Notes: generated by a model not told the origin, from the letters alone. 64,000 nt of DNA from Mixophyes australis (GCA_036250195.1 JAVHZZ010000006.1:188665850-188729849); one strand, 5' to 3'. Positions 35,111 through 46,878 are shown, counted from the first letter of the stretch. Numbers and translations: made by a program.

Positions 35111-38015
35111 ATGTTATTATTGTTGGAATGTGCAGTGTTTTACTTTGGTGTTAGTTTGGGGTAGCTCACTCATGTTATATTGTTTTTTTTCAGAGCTGGA
35201 GAAATCTACAGTTATAGAGAATGGAGAAATACGGATTAATGGAAAAGGGAAGAAAATTAGAAAACCTCGAACAATATATTCCAGTTTGCAGCTGCAGGCA
35301 TTAAATCAGAGGTTCCAACAAACGCAGTATTTAGCCCTGCCAGAAAGGGCTGAGCTGGCTGCACAGCTCGGCCTAACACAGACTCAGGTAAGGAGCAAAG
35401 GAAAGTTGATTTAATAGCATAAACTCGCTGTTTAAATTGCATTTTTCTCAACATATAGGAGCAAATAAGCGACAGCATTTTTGTCAAATAAAACTCGTTG
35501 CACAATGCCCCTGATTGGCCCTGACCTCAGTCTGATCCACCAGTGAGTTTTTGATTTAAAAAAAAATAAAAATGCTAATTTTTCTGATGTTGTGGAGGTA
35601 TTTAACTCCCCAAATATATATAGCATGTAACATTTGTTTACCTCACTATTTGATCTTACAGCACAAATGTTAGACATGACATAGTCCAACAGGATAAAAA
35701 TATAACAAGCTCAAAAAAGAAATCCTGAAAGAAAAAGCTATCATTATCATCACCATTTATTTATATAGCACCGTACAGAGAACTCATTCACATCAGTCCC
35801 TGTCCCATTGGAGCTTACAGTCTAAATTCCCTAACATACACACAGACAGAGAGAGAGAGAGAGAGACTAGGGTAAATTTGATAGCAACCAATTAGCCTAC
35901 AGAATGTTTTTGGCGTGTGGGAGGAAACTGGAGTACACGGTGGAAACCCACGCAAACACGGGGAGAACATACAAACTCCCACAAATAAGGCCATGGTCAG
36001 GAACTGAACTCATGACCCCAGTGCTGTGAGGCAGAAGTGATAACCACTTAGCCACCGTGCTGCCCCTATAAAAATAAGCCTTAATATTTTCTTGCGCATC
36101 CACTGCTAAACAATTCAAACTGGGTGTGTCATGGGCTCTCATCTGATTGGTTAGAAAGGCCAACGAATCAGAAACTTTACAAATAGTTAAAGTATGTTTC
36201 CACATATTCCCATGTATCTGATAGAATGGCAGGTGCCATTAATTATATAAATAGAAAAGGCGGCTATTCAGATTAATTATTAGGATTCTTCATTTTAATA
36301 AGTCCCCATGTCTATGAATACATGTGAGTAGAACAGAAGCCTCATCAGTAAAAGCAGGCTCAGTAATATTAGTTAAAATAAGGCATATCCAGTAAATAAC
36401 GTAAAAGCAAAGGTATCTGAAAGTGCATAATAAGAATATTCATGATTCATAAAAGTAACTATAGCTGGATTGATACAGATATCATTAATAATTAGGCAAT
36501 TTGTATAAACATATTTATAGCAGTTTATTATGTATGTTTTGTCTGTTTTGTCTGTTACTAAAACCTCATACTCACTGGTGTCTGTTAAATGTGTGTTAAA
36601 TATTTGTAAACCGCATATAAATGGGTATTATATTATAGGACAGAGGTATCCAAACTCAGTTCTCAAGGATTACCAACAGTTCATGTTTTCTGGATTTCTG
36701 TCTGAAGAAACAGGTTGGATAATTACTGACTCAGCTAAATAGATTAACTCACCTGTACATGATTAAAGAAAGCCTGAAAACATGAACTGTTGGTAGATCT
36801 TGAGGACTGAGTTTGGACACCTCTGCTATAGACCATCGTTTCTATCGATACTATACTCATTTGCATTTATTTATTTATTTTTTGTGCATAAACTTTGTTT
36901 GTGACACTATACACAGTAAATACAAAAAATGGAATACGCGTTTTGGGAGGCTTACTGTGATCTCTAAAGCACAGGTAGAGGCATATATTAAGCAGCATGG
37001 TCATGAACACAATGGCAGTCGCAGTGACATACTATAAGTTGTCAGGAAGCCCAAACAGTGACCCCACTTGTCTTTAATCAGGAAAGTAAAATCTTCACCA
37101 CTCTTATAAACAACACCTGGTGAGGCCTCGGTCTTAAATACACCCTACACAGCAATACAGCAGGACATCACTGGTTGGCGCTCAGTTGGACCCTATGTGG
37201 TGCAATATGTGTGTACAGACCATGGCTGTCCTCCAAGCTCAATTTTTCCACGAGTACATATCAATATCTGATAGCACTATTTGTAGCCTGTACACACTTA
37301 CATCTAGGCATGTGTACTTGGCTGTCAGAATGACAGTGCATATGGCTACGTTTAGAACTGAGGAATGGGAAGACCATTAATTACTAGTCCTAATGCTAAC
37401 TACACCTAGGGGAAGATACAATTCTCCACTTTGTTCTTTAGAACAACGCGGGGCACACATCATTACCGTTAGTACGTTAATTTCAACGCTGATATTTGCT
37501 CGAGCCGCAAACAGAAATTCGCCCATTAAAGTTACTGTACTAACAGTAAGGATGAGCATCAATTACCTTAGTAACGGCAATGATGCGTGCCCCGAGTTGT
37601 TCCAAAGAACAATGTGGGGAATTGAATCTACCCCGTACGGGTGGAAATTATGAAAAGTTAATCTTTGTCTTGTTTATGTAATATATGTAAATATATGTTT
37701 ATTCCTTTGTGTGTTCTGTATCATTTGTATCAATTGAACTTAACCTGTATTTTAATTTTTTCTTCATGATAGGTGAAAATATGGTTTCAGAACAAGAGGT
37801 CCAAGTACAAAAAGTTCGTAAAACAAGGTTCTAGTATTCCAGATGGAGACCAGGCTCACACTTCATCCTCTCTCTCTCCATGTTCCCCTAATGTTACTCC
37901 CCACTGGGACTTTCCTTCAGCTGGAAAGACTGCCCCAATTCCTTCCAATTACTTGAATAATTACAATCCTTGGTACCAGACTCCAGATGCTTTATCAAGA
38001 CCACCGATGATATAA
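30832..38015 (+). CDS. dlx4: Distal-less homeobox transcription factor Dlx4 (three exons)
   Basis: The three exons, 30832-31144, 35194-35387 and 37773-38015, join to a 249-residue homeodomain protein. Dlx proteins bind TAATT-core DNA in the nucleus and pattern neural plate border, branchial arches, ear and epidermal derivatives. The N-terminus ([18 protein letters not shown]) matches the Dlx1/4/6-type start. A His/Ser/Tyr-rich segment follows, then [20 protein letters not shown] and a homeodomain at residues 126-185 with R130, F145, W173, Q175 and N176 in place. The C-terminus has a PHWDF motif and ends ALSRPPMI. The short C-terminus, the YKK after the homeodomain and the TDTFLDPSK start favour dlx4 over dlx1 or dlx6, and dlx3 is excluded by its different N-terminus. 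The split of the homeodomain after TQTQ is conserved in vertebrate Dlx genes. Introns are 4,049 and 2,385 bp and contain SINEs and MITEs. Confidence 0.93.
32895..32990. repeat. Compound microsatellite (TG)n-(TATC)n in dlx4 intron 1
   Basis: About 20 TG dinucleotides (32895-32935) run directly into about nine TATC tetranucleotides, then TGTC/TGTT variants. Pure arrays of this length are usually polymorphic. Confidence 0.97.
34384..34618 (+). mobile_element. V-SINE in dlx4 intron 1, internally shortened
   Basis: The tRNA-like head is GGCTTAGTGGTTAGC (A box) plus GGTCATAAATTTGATTCC (B box). TTGTATGTTCTCCCCGTG follows, and most of the V core is missing. The L2-like tail (GGGAATTTAGACTGTAAAC, CTGTACAGCGCTGCAGAATT) ends with TATAAATAAATGATGATAATGA. 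It is in the sense orientation of dlx4. Confidence 0.9.
34744..34922. mobile_element. hAT MITE in dlx4 intron 1
   Basis: It starts CAGTGTTTCTTAAATACC and ends GGTTTAATAAACACTG. The flanks GTCTATGC (34736-34743) and GTCTATAC (34923-34930) are 7/8 identical, as expected for an old 8-bp duplication. 179 bp, no coding capacity. Confidence 0.82.
35060..35108. repeat. (AT)n microsatellite in dlx4 intron 1
   Basis: About 24 uninterrupted AT dinucleotides, ending 85 bases before exon 2. Confidence 0.98.
35194..35387 (+). CDS. dlx4: dlx4 exon 2 (homeodomain helices 1 and 2)
   Basis: The acceptor is a T-rich tract ending in CAG at 35191-35193. The AG at 35194 completes codon 105 as GAG. The exon encodes residues 105-169, including the [11 protein letters not shown] arm, the homeodomain helix 1 region around [20 protein letters not shown] and GLTQTQ. 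The donor CAG/GTAAGG at 35387/35388 leaves phase 0. Confidence 0.94.
35740..36067 (-). mobile_element. Full-length V-SINE, antisense, in dlx4 intron 2
   Basis: Reading on the minus strand: GGGGCAGCACGGTGGC head, A-box TGGCTAAGTGGTTATCAC, and B-box GGTCATGAGTTCAGTTCC. The core is diverged (TTTGCGTGGGTTTCCACC). Then come AGGCTAATTGGTTGCTATCA, a CT-rich run, AGGGAATTTAGACTGTAAGC and the tail TATATAAATAAATGGTGATGAT. It is the most complete copy in the window and is opposite in orientation to the intron 1 copy. Confidence 0.92.
36641..36825. mobile_element. hAT foldback MITE in dlx4 intron 2
   Basis: It begins CAGAGGTATCCAAACTCAGT and ends TGAGTTTGGACACCTCTG. The arms continue inward with ACCAACAGTTCATGTTTTC and its complement. 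Flanks TTATAGGA and CTATAGAC share the TATAG core, consistent with a decayed 8-bp duplication. 185 bp. Confidence 0.85.
37409..37634. mobile_element. Foldback MITE in dlx4 intron 2, close to exon 3
   Basis: The arms run from GGGGAAGATACAATTCTCCAC inward (GAACAACGCGGGGCACACATCATTACCGTTA) and are mirrored at the right, ending GAATTGAATCTACCCC. Flanking trinucleotides are CTA and GTA, so a 3-bp duplication is possible. It ends 138 bp before the exon 3 acceptor. Confidence 0.82.
37773..38015 (+). CDS. dlx4: dlx4 exon 3 (homeodomain helix 3 and C-terminus)
   Basis: The acceptor is TTTTTTCTTCATGATAG, with the exon starting GTG AAA at 37773. It encodes [14 protein letters not shown], the DNA recognition helix with Q175 and N176, then a Ser/Pro-rich tail with PHWDF and NPWYQTP, ending PPMI and TAA at 38013-38015. 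The tail is short compared with Dlx3, in line with Dlx4. Confidence 0.94.
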   Translation: MKIWFQNKRSKYKKFVKQGSSIPDGDQAHTSSSLSPCSPNVTPHWDFPSAGKTAPIPSNYLNNYNPWYQTPDALSRPPMI

Positions 38016-38319
38016 AGTGATTTAAGATCAGTCCTTTACAGTCTTTACCTTGCACAATATCTAAAGGGATGACAAGTGTCAATTTGGGCATCCTATGAAA
38101 AAGGGGTCACGGTTATAGTTTACAACAGGTCATTCCTCTCCAAATACGGTCTTCCATGTAAATAAGAAAAGGAAATTTTGGCGCGGACCTATCCATCTTC
38201 TAGATGCTTTATGAGGCAGTGACCCGACTGTGTGGACATCTTGCATTAATATACACTTAATGGAAGAAATGTGCTTGAAACAATCTAATTTTTATTTTAT
38301 TTACTGCTCGGAATACAGT

Positions 38320-38325
38320 AATAAA
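38320..38325 (+). terminator. dlx4: Poly(A) signal candidate for dlx4
   Basis: AATAAA stands 305 bases after the dlx4 stop in otherwise unique 3' UTR sequence and is the first canonical signal downstream. A second AATAAA is at 38872-38877. Which is used cannot be told from sequence. Confidence 0.6.
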
Positions 38326-39270
38326 TACAAGTGGACAGAAAGTTGATTAAACTATAAGGAGGACAGTAAGGCATTCGTGGCAACATTTTTTGCTCAGTCT
38401 AAATCAAACCAAATGTTTCTTTTGCTTTAATTGCAAATGAAGTGACTATACATTCATGTATATGTTTGCCTTGAATACATACTGTTTGCTAACCCATGGA
38501 ATCCTTCATATTTTTTTTTAAGTGTACCCGTAATCTACCCACAGTCCATTTCATGGGCTGAACCAATGTTTAGTCTATCAATTCACTAGTGACTGAGAAC
38601 AGCATTGAGGCATGAATCACAAATTGATAGGCTGCATTCTCAGAAATATTGGTTCAGCCCACAGAATAGTTGCTTCCACTCTGTGTTTAGGTGATGTGTA
38701 TAATGTGGAAACTTGTTCTTGCAAGGAGACACAAAGTCGAATATAAGGCCCATCTCTTTCAAAAAAATCTACCATCTCTATGGGAAAAATATTGTAGGAA
38801 TTTGCACAATTATATTCATCAGGCCTATATCAGGAAAATGGACATTTCATAAAAAAAGAAAACAAGTAATGAATAAAGCAGGTCTGAGAGATGAATGAAG
38901 CAGGTGAGGGGAATGTATACGGCCTTCATGAGTTTTTGTATTTGTGTCATGTTCTTAAAAACAGACCAAGCACGTGTTTCCTAAACTTCACACTTTAGGA
39001 TATTGGGAAGGTGAATTGCAAAGGGCAGATAGGTTTAGGTGGCTACAATTGTCTCAGTGATCTATCTATGTGATGAAGGAGACATACATAATTATGTACG
39101 CACAGCAAGAGATGATAAATTAATTTGCAGAACAAAATGCTGTTCCCTCATACTGAACATCATTAAAATGTAACATTCTAATAACACTTCTAATATACCC
39201 ATAACATGATGCCTTCATCACACAATAATGTAATAGTTTCCAACATTTCTGAATTTTAAAAAAGTGGTAG
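38326..39270. other. Downstream flank of dlx4 with an inverted-repeat element
   Basis: An inverted repeat (GGGCTGAACCAATGTTTAGT at 38558 against AAATATTGGTTCAGCCC at about 38660) marks a small foldback element of about 105 bp. A related but diverged copy lies at 39766-39905 (ATGAACCAAATATTCTTCAG and its partner TTTGGTTCAGCAAAC). No exon was seen. Confidence 0.6.
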
Positions 39271-39278
39271 AATTAGCT

Positions 39279-39563
39279 TATACTTGCCTACTTTGAGTTG
39301 GAGGCCTCCAGGAGATGCCGGATAGGGTGTGTGGTGGGATGACTGGAGGGGGTGGGGTTGCCATCAATCACGTTATTTTTGCCCCACTCCCGTGACAAAA
39401 TCGCCATTTTGTTGCAGGGCCAAAATGGTGCAATTCACCACGATTCACGCTATTTTTGCTGCCGAATTGCAGGATGCGGGAGACTTGCCTGCTCTCTCGG
39501 TACCGGTAGTCCTACCCGGAATTCGGGAGTCTCCCGGACATTCTGGGAGAGTGGGCTAGTATG
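39279..39563. mobile_element. hAT MITE of the CATACTTGCCAA family, perfect 8-bp TSD
   Basis: Left end TATACTTGCCTACTTTGAG and right end GGGAGAGTGGGCTAGTATG are diverged copies of the family termini. The 8-bp duplication AATTAGCT is identical at 39271-39278 and 39564-39571. The interior keeps CAAAATGG..GCAATTC and GAGTCTCCCGGACATTC. 285 bp. Confidence 0.9.
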
Positions 39564-39905
39564 AATTAGCTATACCCTTGGTTCGTCTAAATCACCCTAG
39601 CCATCTTTTATTCAAACTTACCCTTTACCCATAGAAAATCAGGACTTTCTTACAAAAAGATGGGATTAGTAAAAACATTCTGAACATTACTGTTCTTGCA
39701 ACTTCTTTGTTTTTGGGAAGAAAGAACAAAGGGCATCTATCATCTCACACAATGCAGACAGCCATTTTGTGGGATGAACCAAATATTCTTCAGCATGCAG
39801 CCTATTCATTCACTAATAAGACACTTCATGACCAAATATTCCAGACAGAACTGTGGTTCCTAGTACATTAATAGGCTGCATTGTCACTCAGTTTGGTTCA
39901 GCAAA

Positions 39906-42900
39906 CAGAGTGGTTGTTCCCTGTGTGTAAGCAACAGGTACACATTAATGTGCAGCGTTTCTGGGTTTTCAAAGATCTTAGCTCTACAGTTTGAACTAAG
40001 ATACAACATTTCAGTGAATAATTCAACAAAGGTATGGACAAACAACAAATTAATTTGCAGAAACCTGCTCACCTCTGTCAAGAGCAAATGAACAATGAGG
40101 TGATTTGATGAACTACATTTTATTGTCTAGATCTCAGGGTCAGAGGCCTGGGACAAAGACTAGGCAGAAGAGGTAGTTGCCTAAGGTGTGAATAGTCTTG
40201 AGGGTGCAGGCCTGAATAGTCTTAAGCTTACAGGTCTGGATGCACAAAATTTATTGCCAGCTTTAGGAAAAAAACAGCAGAATATTTGGGTTTAACATGT
40301 TCTTTGGCTTGAAAATCTGTCTTAACAGAGAAGATTGGGTGGCAAAATACCTTGCGCTACCAAGACTTGATCATTGTATGTTGCATTTATAAACAATTAA
40401 ATTACACCCCAAAAAATAGGAAATGAAGCAGATTGTTTAATTCATCATTATAACCATTATAAGTGTATAAAATGTAAAGGAGATCAAAATGAAAACAGCA
40501 TTGTTCTCCAATATTTCTCATACAACAAATGTAGTGTGGATCAACTTTGCTTTTTCTCCTACCCCCATCATCTTACTGTCCCCACCCCTTCCTCAAAATG
40601 TGCTTATTTTTATCAGGAAAAAGAGGCTATGGTGGAATTAAAAGTGATTTAAACTTTACTCCCCATGGCACTATATGGTGAAAACCAAAAATAACCTATT
40701 TACGCATTTCAATGCAAAATACAGATACACACAACCATTATCTGGGGTTTGTGTGAAGGATTGTGTAAACATGAACTATGTGCTTATGTCTTTCCACAAT
40801 TGTTAGGTGCAGGGGGGTGTCCGCCGCCCGGGCCTGTCCCATAGTGGGCCACCTGCATTTGTTTTACCTTTAAAATGTTCCTAATAGGCTGCTGAGTCGA
40901 GTCTTCCTCTGAGCTAACATTTGCCAGCTCTCCCCTGGTTAGGTGGATTGTATTTTTAAGCTTGTTGCATGATTGTCTTGGCCTTTCCTGGCCCTAAAGC
41001 TGTCTGGAACTCGCAGAGTGGGTGTCCTGTCTTTGCCCATCAAGAGGAAAAATCAAGTTGGTAAACATGATTATGTCCCATGTGGCACCAGCGTGTTCCT
41101 CTTCACTTCATTCACAGTCACTTCATACCAGTATTTCCACTTTCAAATTCTAGATTTCCTGGTTTCAAACTCAAAATGTCTGGTAAAATTCCTATCAAAA
41201 TTTGTAGTTAAATCACTGGGGTACATGCATAAAATTATAAATTTAACATTAAACTTAGTTCCCTGTGCTATTTCCTTTGTTCTTTTAGTCCGCAATTCAG
41301 CTAGAGTTATACGACTGCTGCAGGCATTGTTCATCATCTTGTGGAACATAAGAACCACAAGATGATTGTTAGGGTCCTCTTCTACTTTGGTTGGCCAAAC
41401 CAGGTCAGGTGGTCATGATGATGACATCTTCATAACTAAATAGCGCTGAGGCCCCTAGTCTTCTCTCACCCATGCGTGCACTGCTTAAAGTCTTGGAAGC
41501 ATGACAGCAGCCATGATTTTTTTATTCAATTTAAAACAACAAGTTATAATTACAGGTATTTCCCAATATACTTGAAATTTCCTGATCAGAGTCAAAAAAC
41601 TAACAAGTGGAAACTCTGCCCCACACTGACATCATGAGGTTATATATATGATATTATCATTGTGTGCTTCCTGTTGTAGTATATTAAAGGGCTCATTCTA
41701 AGTTGAACGCAAATTGCATTCATGGCGTATAATAAATACGCTTTTTTCGCACAAACCAGTAATTTTGGAACAAGTGTTTTATGTGCTAGACCAGAAGTAA
41801 AAAAAAGCTTATTATATAAGAACGCAATGTGCACTAAACTTAACAAGAGTCCCTGAGTGCGCTATGGAGGAGCGTTATAGCGGGATGCTCTCACTGAATT
41901 CTGGCATATGCTTCTCCATGATATCTGCGCGTGGAAGGGCAAAAGCATCAGCAAGAAAGCGGCGGGAGGAAGAGCTGGTGGTTAGGTCATATGAAAGTGA
42001 TTTGGGGCAAAAAGTAAAGTAACATTTTAAGTTATTGGTTTACGGGGTCCCTGCCACCCCCTTATTCTGCCTCCTGAGGCAAAATGTTCGTTTTGCCTAA
42101 TGGCTGGAAAGGCTGTAAATAATCAAGGGCTTGCTTTAACATAAGGAAACTAAGATGTGTTTAGTCTTTTTCCCAACAATGAATAACGAGATCTGCACTA
42201 GTTAAAGTTGTCAACATTCAACACTTTCTGGACCTTTATTTAATATTGGAAAATGAAATGCCAAAATAGTTTAATGACTAACTATTTTTTCTTCCTTCTT
42301 GTGACCAAAATCTCAAGCAACATAAATTGTTTACAGAACTTTTTAAGGATATTACATTGCTACAGAAATATGTACATATTGTTTTTGAACTTATTTTTCT
42401 TCCTAAATATTAACCAATTTTATGATGGTTACAATGTTAAAACACTTTATTTATAAAGAAATGTTGTTATTGTATTCACAATACCAGCACAACTTGCTGT
42501 TCTTTTTGGAAAAATATTCTTGGTAAAAAATATTTTTTGTTTTTACAAATATATTGTATGGCCTTGCAATTTTATCATATTTTTTTCAAATGGTTTGTAT
42601 GGAATGATTGTACGGGTTAATAAAATTTGTAAATAAAGCATTGATTCACGACTGTCTTAAATAATATAATAAAACCGTATATATTTATTTCGTTTTTTTA
42701 TTTTTGGCGCAGACTGGGATGGCTGAGGTTACGGTTGAGGTATTTTGCGGCATAGATAAGCAAATTTCCCCCCTCATCAGCAAGGAAAATTCATCTGATG
42801 TGAGCTTCTGTTAAAATAATAATACCACTATAGCTGGTCTGTGGCAAGTACTATGAGGCTACATATTGTTCTTTAAATAGTGTGACTTGTAGAATATGAT

Positions 42901-42947
42901 GAAGCTTAGAGTTTCAAATATGTACGTAAATGTTTAATATTCTTCCC

Positions 42948-43015
<68 letters not shown>

Positions 43016-43600
43016 TATGTATAGGCAGAGCTGAATTTACCCAAATTTGGATCCTATATTTGGTGAATGGTGGCTAACATTGCAGCAGCACTATTTCTTT
43101 GTGAATAAAATCTACAAACTTGGAAACTTAGCAATGTTTATTTACATATTGAAATAAAAATAAAATTCAAGCAAAATTCCTCCCAAAACAATCAGGGCAC
43201 TCGTGGTTGGCTTATATAATGGTGGTACCCCAGGGTGTGTCATGATTTTGTGGCATCGAAGTATTTAAATGCCTTCTCCTATGCTTTGGAAGTCACCAGG
43301 AGCTATCATGAATGTAAGTTCAAATTCCGTTGAATTGACTGTTTCATTTCCCTTGAGTACTAATATCCAGGACATGAATTGAGTAACACAGTCAAGGTTA
43401 TGCCTTGTGAGATAGCCTTGACTTTACCAGTAGATGAGTGGACTCAAAGTACAGCTTACCATTAAGACTGTAGGGATGGTAAACAAGAGGCAAGCTAGCC
43501 TGAAATGTAAGAGGGAGGCTTTGGGTTTTAGTGAGAACTGTGTGGAGCTGATTGGAGACTGAAAGTGCTCAAATTCTGACACTGTCAATTTAACTTATCA
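39906..43600. other. Gene-free stretch downstream of dlx4
   Basis: No dlx3 exon 1 or homeobox was recognised here on either strand. One MITE-like left terminus (GGGCTCATTCTAAGTTGAACG at 41689) resembles the 28828 family but lacks a matching right end. An (AT)n run lies at 42953-43006. The remainder is AT-rich without signals I can support. Confidence 0.5.
42953..43006. repeat. (AT)n microsatellite
   Basis: About 26 uninterrupted AT dinucleotides followed by a T run. Confidence 0.98.
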
Positions 43601-44048
43601 CCTATTCCCACTCCAGATTCCAAGACTTTTCCCGTGCAGCGCCCCTTCTCTGGAACGACCTCCCTCATTCCATCCGTCTCTCTCCTACTCTGTGCTCCTT
43701 CAAACGTGCATTCAAAACTCACCTCTTCCTCAAAGCCTACCAACCATCAACTTAACCCCCATCTCCTCCCTTTAGCTCGTCCTCCCTTCTCTCCTCTTGC
43801 CTCAACTGGCTCCTCTTGTGCCTATTCTGTTTACCCTCCCTTAGGATGTAAGCTCGTATGAGCAGGGCCCCCTCCCCTCCTGTCTCCATACCTGTTCTTC
43901 CGCTACGTCTTTACTGCATATGACTGGCCGGAGTTTCTGAAGTATTGGTACTTTTTGTTCATTGTTCTGTATGGTTTCACCCTGTATAGTCTACTGTTAG
44001 TACTGTGTGCGGCGCTGCGGATACCTTGTGGCACCTAACAAATAAATG

Positions 44049-44083
<35 letters not shown>
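43601..44083 (+). pseudogene. L2/Rex1-like LINE, 5'-truncated 3' end
   Basis: The first 150 bases encode the C-terminal tail of a non-LTR reverse transcriptase: FQDFSRAAPLLWNDLPHSIR, then SFKRAFKTHLFLKAYQPST and a stop. The 3' UTR follows, with TGTGCGGCGCTGCGGATACC and a TAACAAATAAATGATAATAA tail. It is the same family as the minus-strand copy at 48823-49665. It lacks most of the reverse transcriptase and all of the endonuclease and is inactive. Confidence 0.9.
44049..44083. repeat. (AAT)n microsatellite at the LINE 3' end
   Basis: About eleven ATA/AAT trinucleotides directly follow the LINE tail, the usual terminal repeat of this LINE type. Confidence 0.95.
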
Positions 44084-44084
<1 letters not shown>

Positions 44085-44239
44085 GTGAGCAGAGACAGGC
44101 AACTTGAGTAAAATGGCAAGATCCCAGGTGCATGTAAAATGTATTGCCCACCTGGACAGAGAGAGACAGTGCAGAGGTCAAGAAGCAGAGGGACAATGGT
44201 CAGGATGAGGGACTGTCACCTCTAATGTAATCTTGTAAA

Positions 44240-44335
44240 CCACTGTCAAGTTTATTTATTCATTGCAACTGAGTAAGCTGCTAGAGAAGTTAATAAAGGA
44301 GTATGATTTTATTGAGAGAAGGTCTGGCACCCATT
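44240..44335 (+). mobile_element. Fragment of an unassigned retroelement family
   Basis: The segment TCATTGCAACTGAGTAAGC through TTAATAAAGGAG and AGGTCTGGCACCCATT aligns with 61008-61110 (TCACTGCAACAGTTTAAG, TAAATAAAGAG, TGGTCTGGCGCCCGCATT). Both have the order poly(A) signal then GGTCTGGC(G/A)CCC. An LTR 3' part followed by a primer-binding site would look like this, but no ends are established. Confidence 0.4.
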
Positions 44336-44479
44336 CTTCTAACATTTGTGTTTTATACTACACTACTACACCATTTCCTGGATTGCCTCAGAGAACAGCT
44401 GTGAGTCACCTTATACTCCACTCTCCACCACTGCTTTACCCCATTTACATTTACAGATGGATCATACATAAATAATCAA

Positions 44480-46430
44480 TATTATCTCTCTTTGTAAGGC
44501 CTATTACTCTGACATCTCCCTATAACGCCTCCTATTACTCCATATAACCTTTCCTTATAAACCCTGCTATTACTTCATATAACCTCTCCCTATTACTCCT
44601 CCTATTACTCCATATAACCTCTCCCTATATCTCCTCCTATTACTCCATATAACCTCTCCCTATTACTCCTCCTATTACTCCATATAACCTCTCCCTATAA
44701 CTCCTCCTATTACTCCATATAACCTCTCCCTATATAATGCCTCCTATAACTCCATATATCATGTCACTATAATCCCTCCTATTACTCCATATAACCTCTC
44801 CCTATAAGCCCTCCTATTGTTCTATATAACCTCTCCCTATAACTTCTTTTACTCCCTATATCATTTCCCTTTAACATGTTCTACTTCTCCATTTAACCTC
44901 TCAATATAAAATTTCCTATTACTTTATATAACATATTCCTGCTTGAGTAATTCTTTCTGTTGATTCTTCCTATAGTGATATATTGAGCTTCAACAGAGAT
45001 GACAACCAGCTCCTTCATTGTGTTCATAAAATGAAGTTCTGTATAAATCAGTATATTACAAACCATGTCATAGTGAAGACACTGAATTTTCCTTCTGTGA
45101 ACATGACTGTAAAGATTTGTGACGTTAGAGGAAGTGCAGGTGAATTCACATAGTTAACAGGCTACAGAAAACACAAGATCTGAGGAAAACACTGTACGTC
45201 TATCTCTTAGATGTCAATACTTCAAAAGCTTCACATCAGCAGGACCTGCGGAGAGATGAGTGGCGTCTTGTCTCACATCTGGAGGTGGAATGTCTAGCAG
45301 GGAACTGCTCTTATCTCTCATAAAACAAAGTGCACACAACCAGGTGTGGTCTTTTCAAGTTTATTTTCTTCTCTTGAGGGGACGCATGGTGGACCATTCA
45401 CTTACAGGCTGGTTGTTCTGTATGATGTGAGTTTATTTAGGCTTAAATGATATAGATAGTTAACAAAAGAAAACCTCAGTTTTCTATATGCCTTCTGTCA
45501 TGCAGCTGCCCCAATACCCCATATTATTTCCATAATGCCATATCCATAACTTCAACAGAAACTTTTCCTACAACACATGTATTCCTATTATTATATCTTC
45601 TGTTACTATTCCGTATACTCTCATTCTATAACTCCTCTTATTGTTTCATAAAACTCGCCCTATAACTCTGTAATTCAATATAACGACTCCTATTACTCCA
45701 TATAAACTTTCCCGATAACTCTTTTTACTCAATATTGCCTGTGCCTATAACTCCTCCTAATGCCCCATATAACCTCTTATTATATATCTCTCTACTACTA
45801 CATATAATCTCTCCCTATAACCTTCTCTCAATAATGTCTATTACTCCATATACCTTCTCAATATAACTCCTATTACTTAATATACCTTCTCCATATAATG
45901 CCTCCTATTACTTCATATAACCTCTCCCTATCATTCCTCTTATTACTCCATATATCTTCTCCCTATTTGTTCCCCATTATTCTATATAACATCTCCCTAT
46001 AATGCTTCCTATTAATCAATATTACTTCTTTTTCCAACTCATCCTTTTACTCCATATACTGTCTCACTATTACTCCTCCTAATACTCCTTATAACTTTTC
46101 CCTATAACTTCACCTATTGGTCCATATAGTCTTTCCCTATAACTCCCCTTATTACTCCATGTAACTCTCCCTATTACTCCATATAATTTCTCCCTATAAC
46201 TACTATTATTCATTATAACGTTTTCCTATACCACCTCCTATTACTCCATATAACATCTTTCTATACCTCCTTCTATTACTCCATATAACATCTTCTTATA
46301 CCTCATTTTATTGCTCCATATAACATCCCCTTACAATTCCTGCAATTACTTTATCTAACCTCCTAAGTCAACCTATTCCTGTAACTCCTCCTATTACTCT
46401 ATGTAACCCCGTTATTTAACTCTTCCAATT
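44480..46430 (+). repeat. 35-bp satellite array, partly degenerate
   Basis: The unit is near CTCCTATTACTCCATATAAC followed by CTCTCCCTATAACTC. Consecutive CATATAACCT motifs at 44611, 44646 and 44681 fix the period at 35 bp. The array is cleanest at 44570-44760, decays outward, is interrupted by unrelated DNA at about 44960-45500, and resumes to about 46430. The minus-strand sister array is at 22675-23125. Confidence 0.92.
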
Positions 46431-46878
46431 TGGATGATTACAAACTGTACCTTTAGCTCACATTGCTATATACTGAATAGAAGCCAAAAATTCTGTTCTG
46501 AAGATTTATAGGGGATATTTATGGGTGAGTTGTTTTGGGTTCTATCCCAGCCAGGCAAACAAAGAGAGGTGTGTGCATTCAATTCCTAAATTGCTTACAC
46601 GGTCTCAAAAGTGCCAAGTCATTTAGCAGCTCATATATTCTTGTAGCTCAGAGGACCCCAGCCGTTAGTCACACACAATCCAAGTCGACTTGAAAAAAAA
46701 ATGGCCCTTTCAATACATCAAAAAATATCCATAAAAATAAACATTTTTGTATCTTCTCATTCATGGCAAAATTATCTAATTAACCTATGCTTTAATAAAC
46801 AAGAACATTTGCTGAGTACACTGCACAATGGCAGTTCTGTATCAGCAAACATTTTTAGGCAGCTGCATATAATCACTT

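Noticed and set aside
35130..35414. Read-through frame of exon 2 as an alternative Dlx isoform start or end
   Set aside because: The extra residues come from intron sequence on both sides of consensus AG and GT sites.
44480..46430. CRISPR-like array
   Set aside because: Units are head-to-tail without unique spacers, degenerate, and in a vertebrate genome; it is a satellite.
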